From Apostichopus japonicus (lineage: Eukaryota; Echinodermata; Holothuroidea; Aspidochirotida; Stichopodidae), in the NCBI RefSeq assembly GCF_037975245.1, contig NC_092564.1, forward strand, positions 13,480,484 through 13,544,483: a stretch of DNA of 64,000 nt, written 5' to 3'. Every line of letters begins with the position of its first letter. The stretch's first letter is position 1. Positions 47,930-61,600 of this stretch are shown in pieces. Position numbers and translations under genes: made by a program. The notes below the pieces were generated by a model. It saw nothing but the letters and a program-made list of their open reading frames with translations. It had not been told where the DNA came from and made no database searches.

Positions 47930-50900
47930 ACATATCTGTGACTTACAATACTTAGGAATGGTTAAACTTAATTAAGTATATCTGTGGCTTAAAATACCAA
48001 AGAATAGTTAAACTTACTTATGAATATCTGTGGCTTACAATAGTAACGAATAGTAAAAGTTACTTATGAATATCTGTCTTTTACCTTACTTACGAATAGT
48101 TCAATTCACTTATAAATATATGTGTCTTAAAATACTTAAGAATAGCTAAACTTACTTATGCATATGTGGCTTACGATACTAATAAATAGTTAATCTTACT
48201 TATGTATATATGTGGCTTACAATACCAACGAAAAGTAAACTTACTTATGCATATATGTGGCTTACATTACTTAGGAATATTTAAACTTACGTAAGAATAT
48301 ATGTGGCTTACAATACTTACTAGTAGTTAAACTTACTTATGAATTATTGTGGCTTAGAACACTCACGTATAGTTAAACTAACTTATGAATATCTGTGGCT
48401 TACAATAGTAACGAATAGTTAAAGTTACTTAGGAATATCTGTTTTTTACCTTACTTACGAATAGTTCAATTCACTTATAAATATGTGTGGCTTAAAATAC
48501 TTTAGAATAGCTAAACTTACTTATGCATATGTGGCTTACGATACTGACAAATAGTTTAACTTACTTATGTATATATGTGGCATAATTTACCAACGAATAG
48601 TTAAACTTACTTATGAATATATGTGGCTTACATTACTTAGGAATATTTAAATTTACGTAAGAATATATGTGGCTTACAATACTTACAAATAGCTCAACTT
48701 ACTTATGAATATCTGTGGCTTAAAATAGTTAGAAATGGTTAAAATTACTTATGTATATATGAGGCATAAAATACTAACAAATAGTTAAAGTTACTTATGA
48801 ATATCTGTGGCTTATAATACTTAGGAACAGTTAAACTTACTTAATATGAATATCTGTCGCTTAAACTACTTCGGAATGGTTAAACTTACTTATGAATATC
48901 TTTGACTTACAATACTTACGAATAGTTAAACTTAATTATGAATATAAGTGGCTTACAATAATTACGAATAGTTAAACTTGCTTATGCATATCTGTCGCTT
49001 ACAATAGTAACGAATAGTTAAACTTGCTTATGCATGTATGTGGCTGAAAATACCAACGAATAGTTAAACTTAATTATGAATATCCACGGCTTACAATAGT
49101 AACGAATAGTTAAATTCACTTATAAATATATGTGGCTTCTAATACTTACGAATAGTTAAACTAACTTATGAATATATGTGGCTTACAATATACCTACGAA
49201 AAGTCAAACATACTTATGCATTTATTTTTCTACCAATACTAATGAATGGTTAACCTTACTTAGGAATATCTGTGGATTACAATACTTACGAATAGTCAAT
49301 GTTGATTATGAATGTATTTGGCTTACAATACTTTGGAATAGTTTAAACTATACATACAAAGAGTTAGAATTACTTATGAATATCTGTGGCTTACAATACT
49401 TACGAATAGTTTAACTTACTTATGAATATCTGTGGCTTACAATCCTTAGCAGAATTTAAACTTACTTATGAATATCTGTCGCTTACAATACTTAGGATGA
49501 GTTAAACTTAATTATGAATATATGGGGCTTAAAATACCTACGAATAGTTAAACTTACTTATGAATATATGTGGCTTACAATACTAAAGGAATAGTTAAAC
49601 CTACTTATGAATATCTGTCGCTTACAATACTTAGGAATAGTGAAACTTAATTATAAATAGAGGTTGCTTACAATACACCTACGATTAGTTAAACTTACTT
49701 ATGAATATCTGTGGTTTACCTAACTTATGTATAGTAAAATTCACTTATAAATATATGTGGCTTAGAATACTTATAAATAGTTAAACTTACTTAGGAATAT
49801 CTGTGGCTTACAATACTTATGAATGGTTAAACTTACTTAGGAATATCTGTGGCTTACAATACTTACGAATAGTTAAACTAACTAATGAATATTATGTGGC
49901 TTACAATCCTTAGGAATAGTTAAACTTACTTATGAATATCTGTCGCTTATAATACATAGGATGAGTTAAACTGAATTATGCATATCTGTGGCTTAAAATA
50001 CCCACGAATAGTTAAACTTACTTATGAATATCTGTGGCTCACAATAGTAGCGAATAGTTAAACTTACTTATGAATTTCTGTGGCTTAAAATACCTACTTA
50101 TGAATATCTGTGGCTTACAATACTTACGAATAGTTAAACTTACTTATGAATATCTGTGGCTCACAATAGTAGCGAATAGTTAAACTTACTTATGAATTTC
50201 TGTGGCTCACAATAGTAGCGAATAGTTAAACTTACTTATGAATTTCTGTGGCTTAAAATACCTACTTATGAATATCTGTGGCTTACAATACTTACGAATA
50301 GTTTAACTTACTTATGAATATATGTGGCTTACGATACTAAAGGAATAGTTAACCTTACTTATGAATATCTGTCGCTTACAATACATAAGGAATAGTTAAA
50401 CTTACTTAAAATACCTACGAATAGTTAAATTTACTTATGAATATCTGTGGCTTACAATACTTACGAATAGTTTAACTTACTTATGAATATCTGTGGCTTA
50501 CAATCCTTAGCAGAAGTTAAACTTATGAATATCTGTGGCTTACAATACTTACGAATAGTTTAACTTACTTATGAATATATGTGGTTTACGATACTAAAGG
50601 AATAGTTAACCTTACTTAAGAATATCTGTCGCTTACAATACATAAGGAATAGTTAAACTTAATTATGAATATAGGTGGCTTACAATATACCTACGAATAG
50701 TTAAACTTACTTATGAATATATGTGGCTTACAATACTAAAGGAATAGCTAAACTTGCTTATGAATATATGTCGCTTACAGTACTTTGGAATAGTTAACGT
50801 AACGAATAGAAATTCACTTATAAGTATATATGGCTTTAAATACCTACGAATGGTTAAACTTACTTAGAAATTTCTGTGGCTTAAAATACTTACAAATAGT

Positions 50901-51489
50901 TAAACTTACTTATGAATATCTGTGGCTTACAATATACCTACGAATAGTTTAACTTACTTATGCATACATTGGCCCATAATACTTGTGAATGGTTAAACTT
51001 ACTAAGGAATATCTTTAGCTTACAATACTTACGAATAGTTAAAATTACTTATGAATATATGTGGTTTACAATACTTAAGGAAAAGTTCAACTTACATATG
51101 AATAGCTGTCGCTTACAATACGTAAGAATAGTTAAACTTAATTATGAATATGTGTCGCTTAGAATACCTACGAATAGGTAAACTTACTTATGAATATCTG
51201 TGGTTTACTTTACTTACGAATAGTTAAATTCACTTATAAATATATGAGGCTTAAAATACTTACGAATAGTTAAACTTACTTATGAATATCTGTGGCTTAC
51301 AATACTTTCGAATAGTTAAACTTATTTATGAATATATGTGGCTTACGAATAGTTACGAATAGTTAAACTTACTTATGTATATTTGTGGCTTAAAATACCT
51401 AAGAATATTTAAACTTACGTAAGAATATCTGTGGCTTACAATACTTAGGAATAGTTAAAATTACTTACTATGAATACCTGTTGTATTGT
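47930..51489. repeat. 46-bp satellite, block 5
   Basis: 46-bp units. 50520-51400 again repeats the 42100-43000 segment. Multi-unit local duplications lie around 50030-50260 (ctcacaatagtagcgaatag three times). Confidence 0.97.
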
Positions 51490-51659
51490 CCCGTAGCATG
51501 ATAGCATGGTAGCAAGGTAGCTCGGTAGCATGGTAGCATGGTAGCATGTTAGCAATGTAGCAAGGTTCCATGGTACTATGGTAGCATGGCAGAATGGTAG
51601 CAATGTAACATGGTAGCATGGTAGCATGGTAGCAAGGTAGCATGGTAGCATGGTAGGAT
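51490..51659. repeat. tagcatgg octamer block 3
   Basis: Same borders as the other two blocks, shorter by about two octamers. Confidence 0.95.
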
Positions 51660-54600
51660 ACATATCTGTGACTTACAATACTTAGGAATGGTTAAACTTA
51701 ATTAAGTATATCTGTGGCTTAAAATACCAAAGAATAGTTAAACTTACTTATGAATATCTGTGGCTTACAATAGTAACGAATAGTAAAAGTTACTTATGAA
51801 TATCTGTCTTTTACCTTACTTACGAATAGTTCAATTCACTTATAAATATATGTGTCTTAAAATACTTAAGAATAGCTAAACTTACTTATGCATATGTGGC
51901 TTACGATACTAATAAATAGCTAATCTTACTTATGTATATATGTGGCTTACAATACCAACGAAAAGTAAACTTACTTATGCATATATGTGGCTTACATTAC
52001 TTAGGAATATTTAAACTTACGTAAGAATATATGTGGCTTACAATACTTACTAGTAGTTAAACTTACTTATGAATTATTGTGGCTTAGAACACTCACGTAT
52101 AGTTAAACTAACTTATGAATATCTGTGGCTTACAATAGTAACGAATAGTTAAAGTTACTTAGGAATATCTGTTTTTTACCTTACTTACGAATAGTTCAAT
52201 TCACTTATAAATATGTGTGGCTTAAAATACTTTAGAATAGCTAAACTTGCTTATGCATATGTGGCTTACGATACTGACAAATATTTTAACTTACTTATGT
52301 ATATATGTGGCATAATTTACCAACGAATAGTTAAACTTACTTATGAATATATGTGGCTTACATTACTTAGGAATATTTAAATTTACGTAAGAATATATGT
52401 GGCTTACAATACTTACAAATAGCTCAACTTACTTATGAATATCTGTGGCTTAAAATAGTTAGAAATGGTTAAAATTACTTATGTATATATGAGGCATAAA
52501 ATACTAACAAATAGTTAAAGTTACTTATGAATATCTGTGGCTTATAATACTTAGGAACAGTTAAACTTACTTAATATGAATATCTGTCGCTTAAACTACT
52601 TCGGAATGGTTAAACTTACTTATGTATATCTGTGGCTTAAAATACCTAAGAATAGTAAAACTTACTTATGATAATCTGTGGCTTACAATAGTAACGAATA
52701 GTTAAACTTACTTATGAATATCTGTTGTTTGCCTTACTTAATAATAGTTAAATTCCCTTATATATATGTCGCTTAAAATACCTAAGAATAGTTAAACTTA
52801 CTTATGAATATCTGTGGCATACATTACTTTCGAATATTTAAACTTACGTAAGAATATCTGTAGCTTACAATACTCACAAATAGTTAAATTTACTAATATA
52901 TATATGAGGCATGAAATACAAAAGAATCGTTACACTTATGCATATATGTGGCTTACAATACTTACAAATGGTTAAACCTACTTATGTATTTATGTGGCAT
53001 AAAATACCAACGAATAGTTAAACTTACTTATGAATGTATGTGGCTTACAAAACTAACGAATAGTTAAACTTACTTAATATGAATACCTGTTGCTTAAAAT
53101 ACTTAATAATGGTTAAACTTACTAAAGAATATATGTGGCTCACAATACTAACGAATAGTTAAACTTACTTAAGAATATCTGTGGCTTACAATACTTATAA
53201 ATAGTTAAAATTACTTATGAATATTTGTGGCTTACAATATACCTAAGAATAGTTCGACTTACTTATGAATATCTGTCGCTTACAATACTTAGGAATAGTT
53301 AAACTTAATTATGAATAGAGGTGGCTTACAAAATACCTACGAATAGTTAAACTTACTTATGAATATATGTTGCTCACAATCGTAACGAATTATTAAATTC
53401 ACTTATAAATATATGAAGCTTTAAATACCTAAGAATAGTTTAACTTACTTATAAATATATGTGGCTTAAAATACTTACAAATAGTTAAACTTACTTATGA
53501 ATATCTGTGGCTAACAATACTTACGAATAGTTAAACTAACTAATGAATATCTGTCGCTTACAATACTTAAAAATAGTTACACTTACTTATGAATATCTGT
53601 TGCTTAAAATACCTACGAATAGGTAAACTTACTTATGAATATCTGTGATTTACCTTACTTACGAATAGTTAAATTCACTTATATATATATATGAGGCTTA
53701 AAATACTTACGGATAGTTAAACTTACTTATGAATATATGTGGCTTACAATAGTAACGAATAGTTAAACTTACTTATTCATATCTGTGGCTTAAAATACCT
53801 ACGAATAGTTTAACTTACTTATAAATATATGTGGCTTACAGTACTAAAGGAATAGTTCAACTTACTTATGAATATCTGTGGCTTACAATACTTATAAATG
53901 GTTAAACTTACTTATGAATATCTGTCGCTTATTATACTTAGGAGTAGCTAAACTTACTTATGTATATATGTCGCTTACAATATACCTACGAATAGTTAAA
54001 CTTACTTATGCCTATATTTGGCTTACAATACTTAGGAAATGTTAAACTATACCTACGAATAGTTAAAATTACTTATGAATATCTGTGGTTGACCTTACTT
54101 GCGAATAGTTAAATTCACTTATCAATATATATATGAGGCTTAAAATGTTTAAGAATAGGTAAACTTACTTAGGAATGTCTGTGGCTTACAAAACTTACGA
54201 ATAGTTAAACTAACTTATAAATATATGTGGCTTACAATCCTTAGGAAGAGTTAAACTTACTTATAAATATCTGTCGCTTACAACACTGAGGATGGGTTAA
54301 ACTAAATTATGAATATCTGTGGCTTACAATACTAAAGGAATAGTTAAACTTACTTATGAATATCTGTGGCTTACAATAGTAACGAATAGTTAAACTTACT
54401 TATTCATATATGTGACTTAAAATACCTACGAATAGTTAAACTTACTTATAAATATATGTGGCTTACGATACTAAAGGAATAGTTCAACTTAATTTTGAAT
54501 ATATGTGTTTTACAATATACCTACGAATGGTTAAACTTACTTATGAATACATTTGGCTTACAATACTAAAGGAATAGTTAAACTTACTTATGAATATCTG

Positions 54601-55150
54601 TCGCTTACAATACTTAGGAATAGTTAAACTTTATTATGAATAGAGGTGGCTTACAATATACCTACGAATACTTAAACTTACTTATGAATATCTGTGGTTT
54701 ACAATACTTATGTATAGTTAAATTCACATATAAATATATGTGGCTTAAAATACTTATAAATAGTTAAATTCACTTAAAATATATATGGCTTACAATACTT
54801 ATGAATGGTTAAACTTACTTAGGAATATCTGTGGTTTAAAATACTTAGGAATGGTTAAACTTTATTATGAATAGAGGTGGCTTACAATACTTACGAATAG
54901 TTAATCTTACTTATGAATATTTATGGCTTACAATAGTAAAGAATAGTTAAATTCATTTATAAATGTATATGGCTTAAAATACTTAGGAATAGTTAAACTT
55001 ACTTATGAATATCTGTGGCTTACAATACTTACGAATAGTTAATCTTACTTATGAATATATGTGGCTACAATACTTAGGAATAGTTAAACTTACTTATGAA
55101 TATATGTGGCTTACAATACTTAGGAATAGTTAAACTTACTTATGAATATA
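51660..55150. repeat. 46-bp satellite, block 6
   Basis: 46-bp units. 51660-52620 repeats 47930-48890 almost exactly. Later units are more diverged. Confidence 0.97.
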
Positions 55151-55619
55151 TGTTACCATACTGTTATCAATGTCATTTAATAAAGTAGAATAATAAATAG
55201 AAATAAAATGGTGAAATTATAAAATGATAAAATGGTAAAATGGTAAGATGGTAAAATGGTAAAAGGGTAAAATGGTGATAAAATGTAATATAATGGCTTA
55301 AAATACCTACGAATTGTTACACTTACTTATGAATATTTATGGCTTACAATAGTAAGGAATAGTTAAATTCATTTATAAATGTATGTGGCTTAAAATACTT
55401 AGGAATAGTTAAACTTACTTATGAATATTTGTGGCTTACAATACTTACGAATAGTTAATCTTACTTATGAATATATGTGGCTACAATACTTAGGAATAGT
55501 TAAACTTACTTATGAATATTTGTGGCTTACAATACTTAGGAATAGTTAAACTTACTTATGAATATCTGTTACCATACTGTTATCAATGTCATTTCATAAA
55601 GTAGAATAATAAATAGAAA
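55151..55619. repeat. Junction, short octamer block, short 46-bp block and second junction
   Basis: The junction ttaccatactgttatcaatg occurs at about 55151 and again at 55570. Each is followed by ataaagtagaataataaata. The first leads into about nine aaaatggt octamers, then about six 46-bp units (55290-55570). Confidence 0.9.
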
Positions 55620-58600
55620 TAAAATGGTAAAATTATGGTAAAGTGACAAAATGGTAAATGATTAAAAATATAAAATGGTAAAGTGATATATTGATAAAAT
55701 GGTGAAATGATAAAATGGTAAAATGGTAAAATGGTAAAATGGTGATATTATAAAATGACAAAATGGTAAATGATAAAATGATCAAAAATATAAAATGGTA
55801 AAATGGTAAAGTGATATATTGATAAAATGATAAAATGGTAAAATTGTAAAATGTAAAATGGTAAAATGGTAAAATGATAAAATGGTAAAATGGTAAAATG
55901 ATAAAATGATAAAATGGTAAAATGGTAAAATGGTAAAAGAGTAAAATGGTAAAATGGTGATATTATAAAATGACAAAATGGTAAATGATAAAATGATAAA
56001 AAATATAAAATGGTAAAATGGTAAAGTGATATATTGATAAAATGGTGAAATGAAAATGGTAAAATGGTAAAATGGTAAATGATAAAATGGTAAAATGATA
56101 AAATGGTAAAATGATAAAATGGTAAAATGTAAAATGGTAAAATGGTAAAGTGGTAAAGTGGTAAAGTGGTAAAATGGTAAAATGGTAAAATGGTAAATGA
56201 TAAAATGATCAAAAATATAAAATGGTAAAGTGATATATTGATAAATTGGTGAAATGATAAAATGGTACCATGGTAAAATGGTAAATGATAAATGATAAAA
56301 TGGTAAAATGGTAAAATGGTGATATTATAAAATGACAAAATGGTAAATGATAAAATGATCAAAAATATAAAATGGTAAAATGGTAAAGTGGTAAAGTGGT
56401 AAAGTGGTAAAGTGGTAAAGTGGTAAAATGGTAAAATGGTAAAATGGTAAAAATGGTAAAATGGTAAAATGGTAAAATGGTAAAATGGTAAAGTGGTAAA
56501 GTGGTAAAGAGGTAAAGTGGTAAAATGGTAAAAGAGTAAAATGGTAAAATGGTGATATTATAAAATGACAAAATGGTAAATGATAAAATGATAAAAAATA
56601 TAAAATGGTAAAATGGTAAAGTGATATATTGATAAAATGGTGAAATGATAAAATGGTACAATGGTAAAATGGTAAAATGGTAAATGATAAAATGGTAAAA
56701 TGATAAAATGGTAAAATGATAAAATGATAAAATATAATGATAAAATAGTAAAATGGTAAAATGATCAAATGATAAAATGGTAACATGGTAAAATGGTAAA
56801 ATGGTAAAATGGTAAAATGGTAAAATGGTAAAATGGTAAAATGGTAAAAGAGTAAAATGGTAAAATGGTGATATTATAAAATGACAAAATGGTAAATGAT
56901 AAAATGATAAAAAATATAAAATGGTAAAATGGTAAAGTGATATATTGATAAAATGGTGAAATGAAAATGGTAAAATGGTAAAATGGTAAAATGGTAAATG
57001 ATAAAATGGTAAAATGATAAAATGGTAAAATGATAAAATGGTAAAATGTAAAATGGTAAAATGGTAAAATGGTAAAATAATAAAATGAACAAATGGTAAA
57101 TGATAAAATGATCAAAAATATAAAATGGTAAAGTGATATATTGATAAAATGGTGAAATGATAAAATGGTACCATGGTAAAATGGTAAATGATAAAATGAT
57201 AAAATGGTAAAATGGTAAAATGGTGATATTATAAAATGACAAAATGGTAAATGATAAAATGATCAAAAATATAAAATGGTAAAATGGTAAAGTGGTAAAG
57301 TGGTAAAGTGGTAAAGTGGTAAAGTGGTAAAGTGGTAAAATGGTAAAATGGTAAAATGGTAAAATGGTAAAAATGGTAAAATGGTAAAATGGTAAAATGG
57401 TAAAGTGGTAAAGTGGTAAAGTGGTAAAGTGGTAAAGTGGTAAAATGGTAAAATGGGAAAATGGTGATATTATAAAATGACAAAATGGTAAATGATAAAA
57501 TGATCAAAAATATAAAATGGTAAAATGGTAAAGTGATATATTGATAAAATGGTGAAATGATAAAATGGTACCATGGTAAAATGGTAAATGATAAAATGAT
57601 AAAATGGTAAAATGATAAAATGTAAAATGGTAAAATGGTAAAATGGTAAAATGGTAAAATGGTAAAATGGTAAAATGGTAAAATGATAAAATGGTAAAAT
57701 GGTAAAATGGTAAAAGAGTAAAATGGTAAAATGGTGATATTATAAAATGACAAAATGGTAAATGATAAAATGATAAAAAATATAAAATGGTAAAATGGTA
57801 AAGTGATATATTGATAAAATGGTGAAATGAAAATGGTAAAATGGTAAAATGGTAAATGATAAAATGGTAAAATGATAAAATGGTAAAATGATAAAATGGT
57901 AAAATGTAAAATGGTAAAATGGTAAAATGGTAAAATGGTAAAATGGTAAAGTGGTAAAGTGGTAAAGTGGTAAAATGGTAAAATGGTAAAATGGTAAATG
58001 ATAAAATGATCAAAAATATAAAATGGTAAAGTGATATATTAATAAATTGGTGAAATGATAAAATGGTACCATGGTAAAATGGTAAATGATAAAATGATAA
58101 AATGGTAAAATGGTAAAATGGTGATATTATAAAATGACAAAATGGTAAATGATAAAATGATCAAAAATATAAAATGGTAAAATGGTAAAGTGGTAAAGTG
58201 GTAAAGTGGTAAAATGGTAAAATGGTAAAATGGTAAAAATGGTAAAATGGTAAAATGGTAAAATGGTAAAATGGTAAAATGGTAAAGTGGTAAAGTGGTA
58301 AAGAGGTAAAGTGGTAAAATGGTAAAAGAGTAAAATGGTAAAATGGTGATATTATAAAATGACAAAATGGTAAATGATAAAATGATAAAAAATATAAAAT
58401 GGTAAAATGGTAAAGTGATATATTGATAAAATGGTGAAATGATAAAATGGTACAATGGTAAAATGGTAAAATGGTAAATGATAAAATGGTAAAATGATAA
58501 AATGATAAAATATAATGATAAAATAGTAAAATGGTAAAATGATCAAATGATAAAATGGTAAAATGGTAAAATGGTAAAATGGTAAAATGGTAAAATGGTA

Positions 58601-61600
58601 AAATGGTAAAATGGTAAAATGGTAAAATGGTAAAAGAGTAAAATGGTAAAATGGTGATATTATAAAATGACAAAATGGTAAATGATAAAATGATAAAAAA
58701 TATAAAATGGTAAAATGGTAAAGTGATATATTGATAAATTGGTGAAATGATAAAATGGTACCATGGTAAAATGGTAAATGATAAATGATAAAATGGTAAA
58801 ATGGTAAAATGGTGATATTATAAAATGACAAAATGGTAAATGATAAAATGATCAAAAATATAAAATGGTAAAATGGTAAAGTGGTAAAGTGGTAAAGTGG
58901 TAAAGTGGTAAAGTGGTAAAATGGTAAAATGGTAAAATGGTAAAAATGGTAAAATGGTAAAATGGTAAAATGGTAAAATGGTAAAGTGGTAAAGTGGTAA
59001 AGAGGTAAAGTGGTAAAATGGTAAAAGAGTAAAATGGTAAAATGGTGATATTATAAAATGACAAAATGGTAAATGATAAAATGATAAAAAATATAAAATG
59101 GTAAAATGGTAAAGTGATATATTGATAAAATGGTGAAATGATAAAATGGTACAATGGTAAAATGGTAAAATGGTAAATGATAAAATGGTAAAATGATAAA
59201 ATGGTAAAATGATAAAATGATAAAATATAATGATAAAATAGTAAAATGGTAAAATGATCAAATGATAAAATGGTAACATGGTAAAATGGTAAAATGGTAA
59301 AATGGTAAAATGGTAAAATGGTAAAATGGTAAAAGAGTAAAATGGTAAAATGGTGATATTATAAAATGACAAAATGGTAAATGATAAAATGATAAAAAAT
59401 ATAAAATGGTAAAATGGTAAAGTGATATATTGATAAAATGGTGAAATGAAAATGGTAAAATGGTAAAATGGTAAAATTGTAAATGATAAAATGGTAAAAT
59501 GATAAAATGGTAAAATGATAAAATGGTAAAATGTAAAATGGTAAAATGGTAAAATGGTAAAATAATAAAATGAACAAATGGTAAATGATAAAATGATCAA
59601 AAATATAAAATGGTAAAGTGATATATTGATAAAATGGTGAAATGATAAAATGGTACCATGGTAAAATGGTAAATGATAAAATGATAAAATGGTAAAATGG
59701 TAAAATGGTGATATTATAAAATGACAAAATGGTAAATGATAAAATGATCAAAAATATAAAATGGTAAAATGGTAAAGTGGTAAAGTGGTAAAGTGGTAAA
59801 GTGGTAAAGTGGTAAAATGGTAAAATGGTAAAATGGTAAAATGGTAAAAATGGTAAAATGGTAAAATGGTAAAATGGTAAAGTGGTAAAGTGGTAAAGTG
59901 GTAAAGTGGTAAAGTGGTAAAATGGTAAAATGGGAAAATGGTGATATTATAAAATGACAAAATGGTAAATGATAAAATGATCAAAAATATAAAATGGTAA
60001 AATGGTAAAGTGATATATTGATAAAATGGTGAAATGATAAAATGGTACCATGGTAAAATGGTAAATGATAAAATGATAAAATGGTAAAATGATAAAATGT
60101 AAAATGGTAAAATGGTAAAATGGTAAAATGGTAAAATGGTAAAATGGTAAAATGGTAAAATGATAAAATGGTAAAATGGTAAAATGGTAAAAGAGTAAAA
60201 TGGTAAAATGGTGATATTATAAAATGACAAAATGGTAAATGATAAAATGATAAAAAATATAAAATGGTAAAATGGTAAAGTGATATATTGATAAAATGGT
60301 GAAATGAAAATGGTAAAATGGTAAAATGGTAAATGATAAAATGGTAAAATGATAAAATGGTAAAATGATAAAATGGTAAAATGTAAAATGGTAAAATGGT
60401 AAAATGGTAAAATGGTAAAATGGTAAAGTGGTAAAGTGGTAAAGTGGTAAAATGGTAAAATGGTAAAATGGTAAATGATAAAATGATCAAAAATATAAAA
60501 TGGTAAAGTGATATATTAATAAATTGGTGAAATGATAAAATGGTACCATGGTAAAATGGTAAATGATAAAATGATAAAATGGTAAAATGGTAAAATGGTG
60601 ATATTATAAAATGACAAAATGGTAAATGATAAAATGATCAAAAATATAAAATGGTAAAATGGTAAAGTGGTAAAGTGGTAAAGTGGTAAAATGGTAAAAT
60701 GGTAAAATGGTAAAAATGGTAAAATGGTAAAATGGTAAAATGGTAAAATGGTAAAATGGTAAAGTGGTAAAGTGGTAAAGAGGTAAAGTGGTAAAATGGT
60801 AAAAGAGTAAAATGGTAAAATGGTGATATTATAAAATGACAAAATGGTAAATGATAAAATGATAAAAAATATAAAATGGTAAAATGGTAAAGTGATATAT
60901 TGATAAAATGGTGAAATGATAAAATGGTACAATGGTAAAATGGTAAAATGGTAAATGATAAAATGGTAAAATGATAAAATGATAAAATATAATGATAAAA
61001 TAGTAAAATGGTAAAATGATCAAATGATAAAATGGTAAAATGGTAAAATGGTAAAATGGTAAAATGGTAAAATGGTAAAATGGTAAAATGGTAAAATGGT
61101 AAAATGGTAAAAGAGTAAAATGGTAAAATGGTGATATTATAAAATGACAAAATGGTAAATGATAAAATGATAAAAAATATAAAATGGTAAAATGGTAAAG
61201 TGATATATTGATAAAATGGTGAAATGAAAATGGTAAAATGGTAAAATGGTAAAATGGTAAATGATAAAATGGTAAAATGATAAAATGGTAAAATGATAAA
61301 ACGGTAAAATGTAAAATGGTAAAATGGTAAAATGGTAAAATAATAAAATGAACAAATGGTAAATGATAAAATGATCAAAAATATAAAATGGTAAAGTGAT
61401 ATATTGATAAAATGGTGAAATGATAAAATGGTACCATGGTAAAATGGTAAATGATAAAATGATAAAATGGTAAAATGGTAAAATGGTGATATTATAAAAT
61501 GACAAAATGGTAAATGATAAAATGATCAAAAATATAAAATGGTAAAATGGTAAAGTGGTAAAGTGGTAAAGTGGTAAAGTGGTAAAGTGGTAAAGTGGTA

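Noticed and set aside
42559-51181. Three identical 73-codon plus-strand frames suggesting a conserved small gene family
   Set aside because: They lie wholly within the 46-bp satellite, and their identity comes from higher-order duplication of the array, not from coding selection.
33640-55150. 46-bp repeats as a CRISPR-like array
   Set aside because: There are no unique spacers. Units are contiguous and diverged, and the context is eukaryotic.
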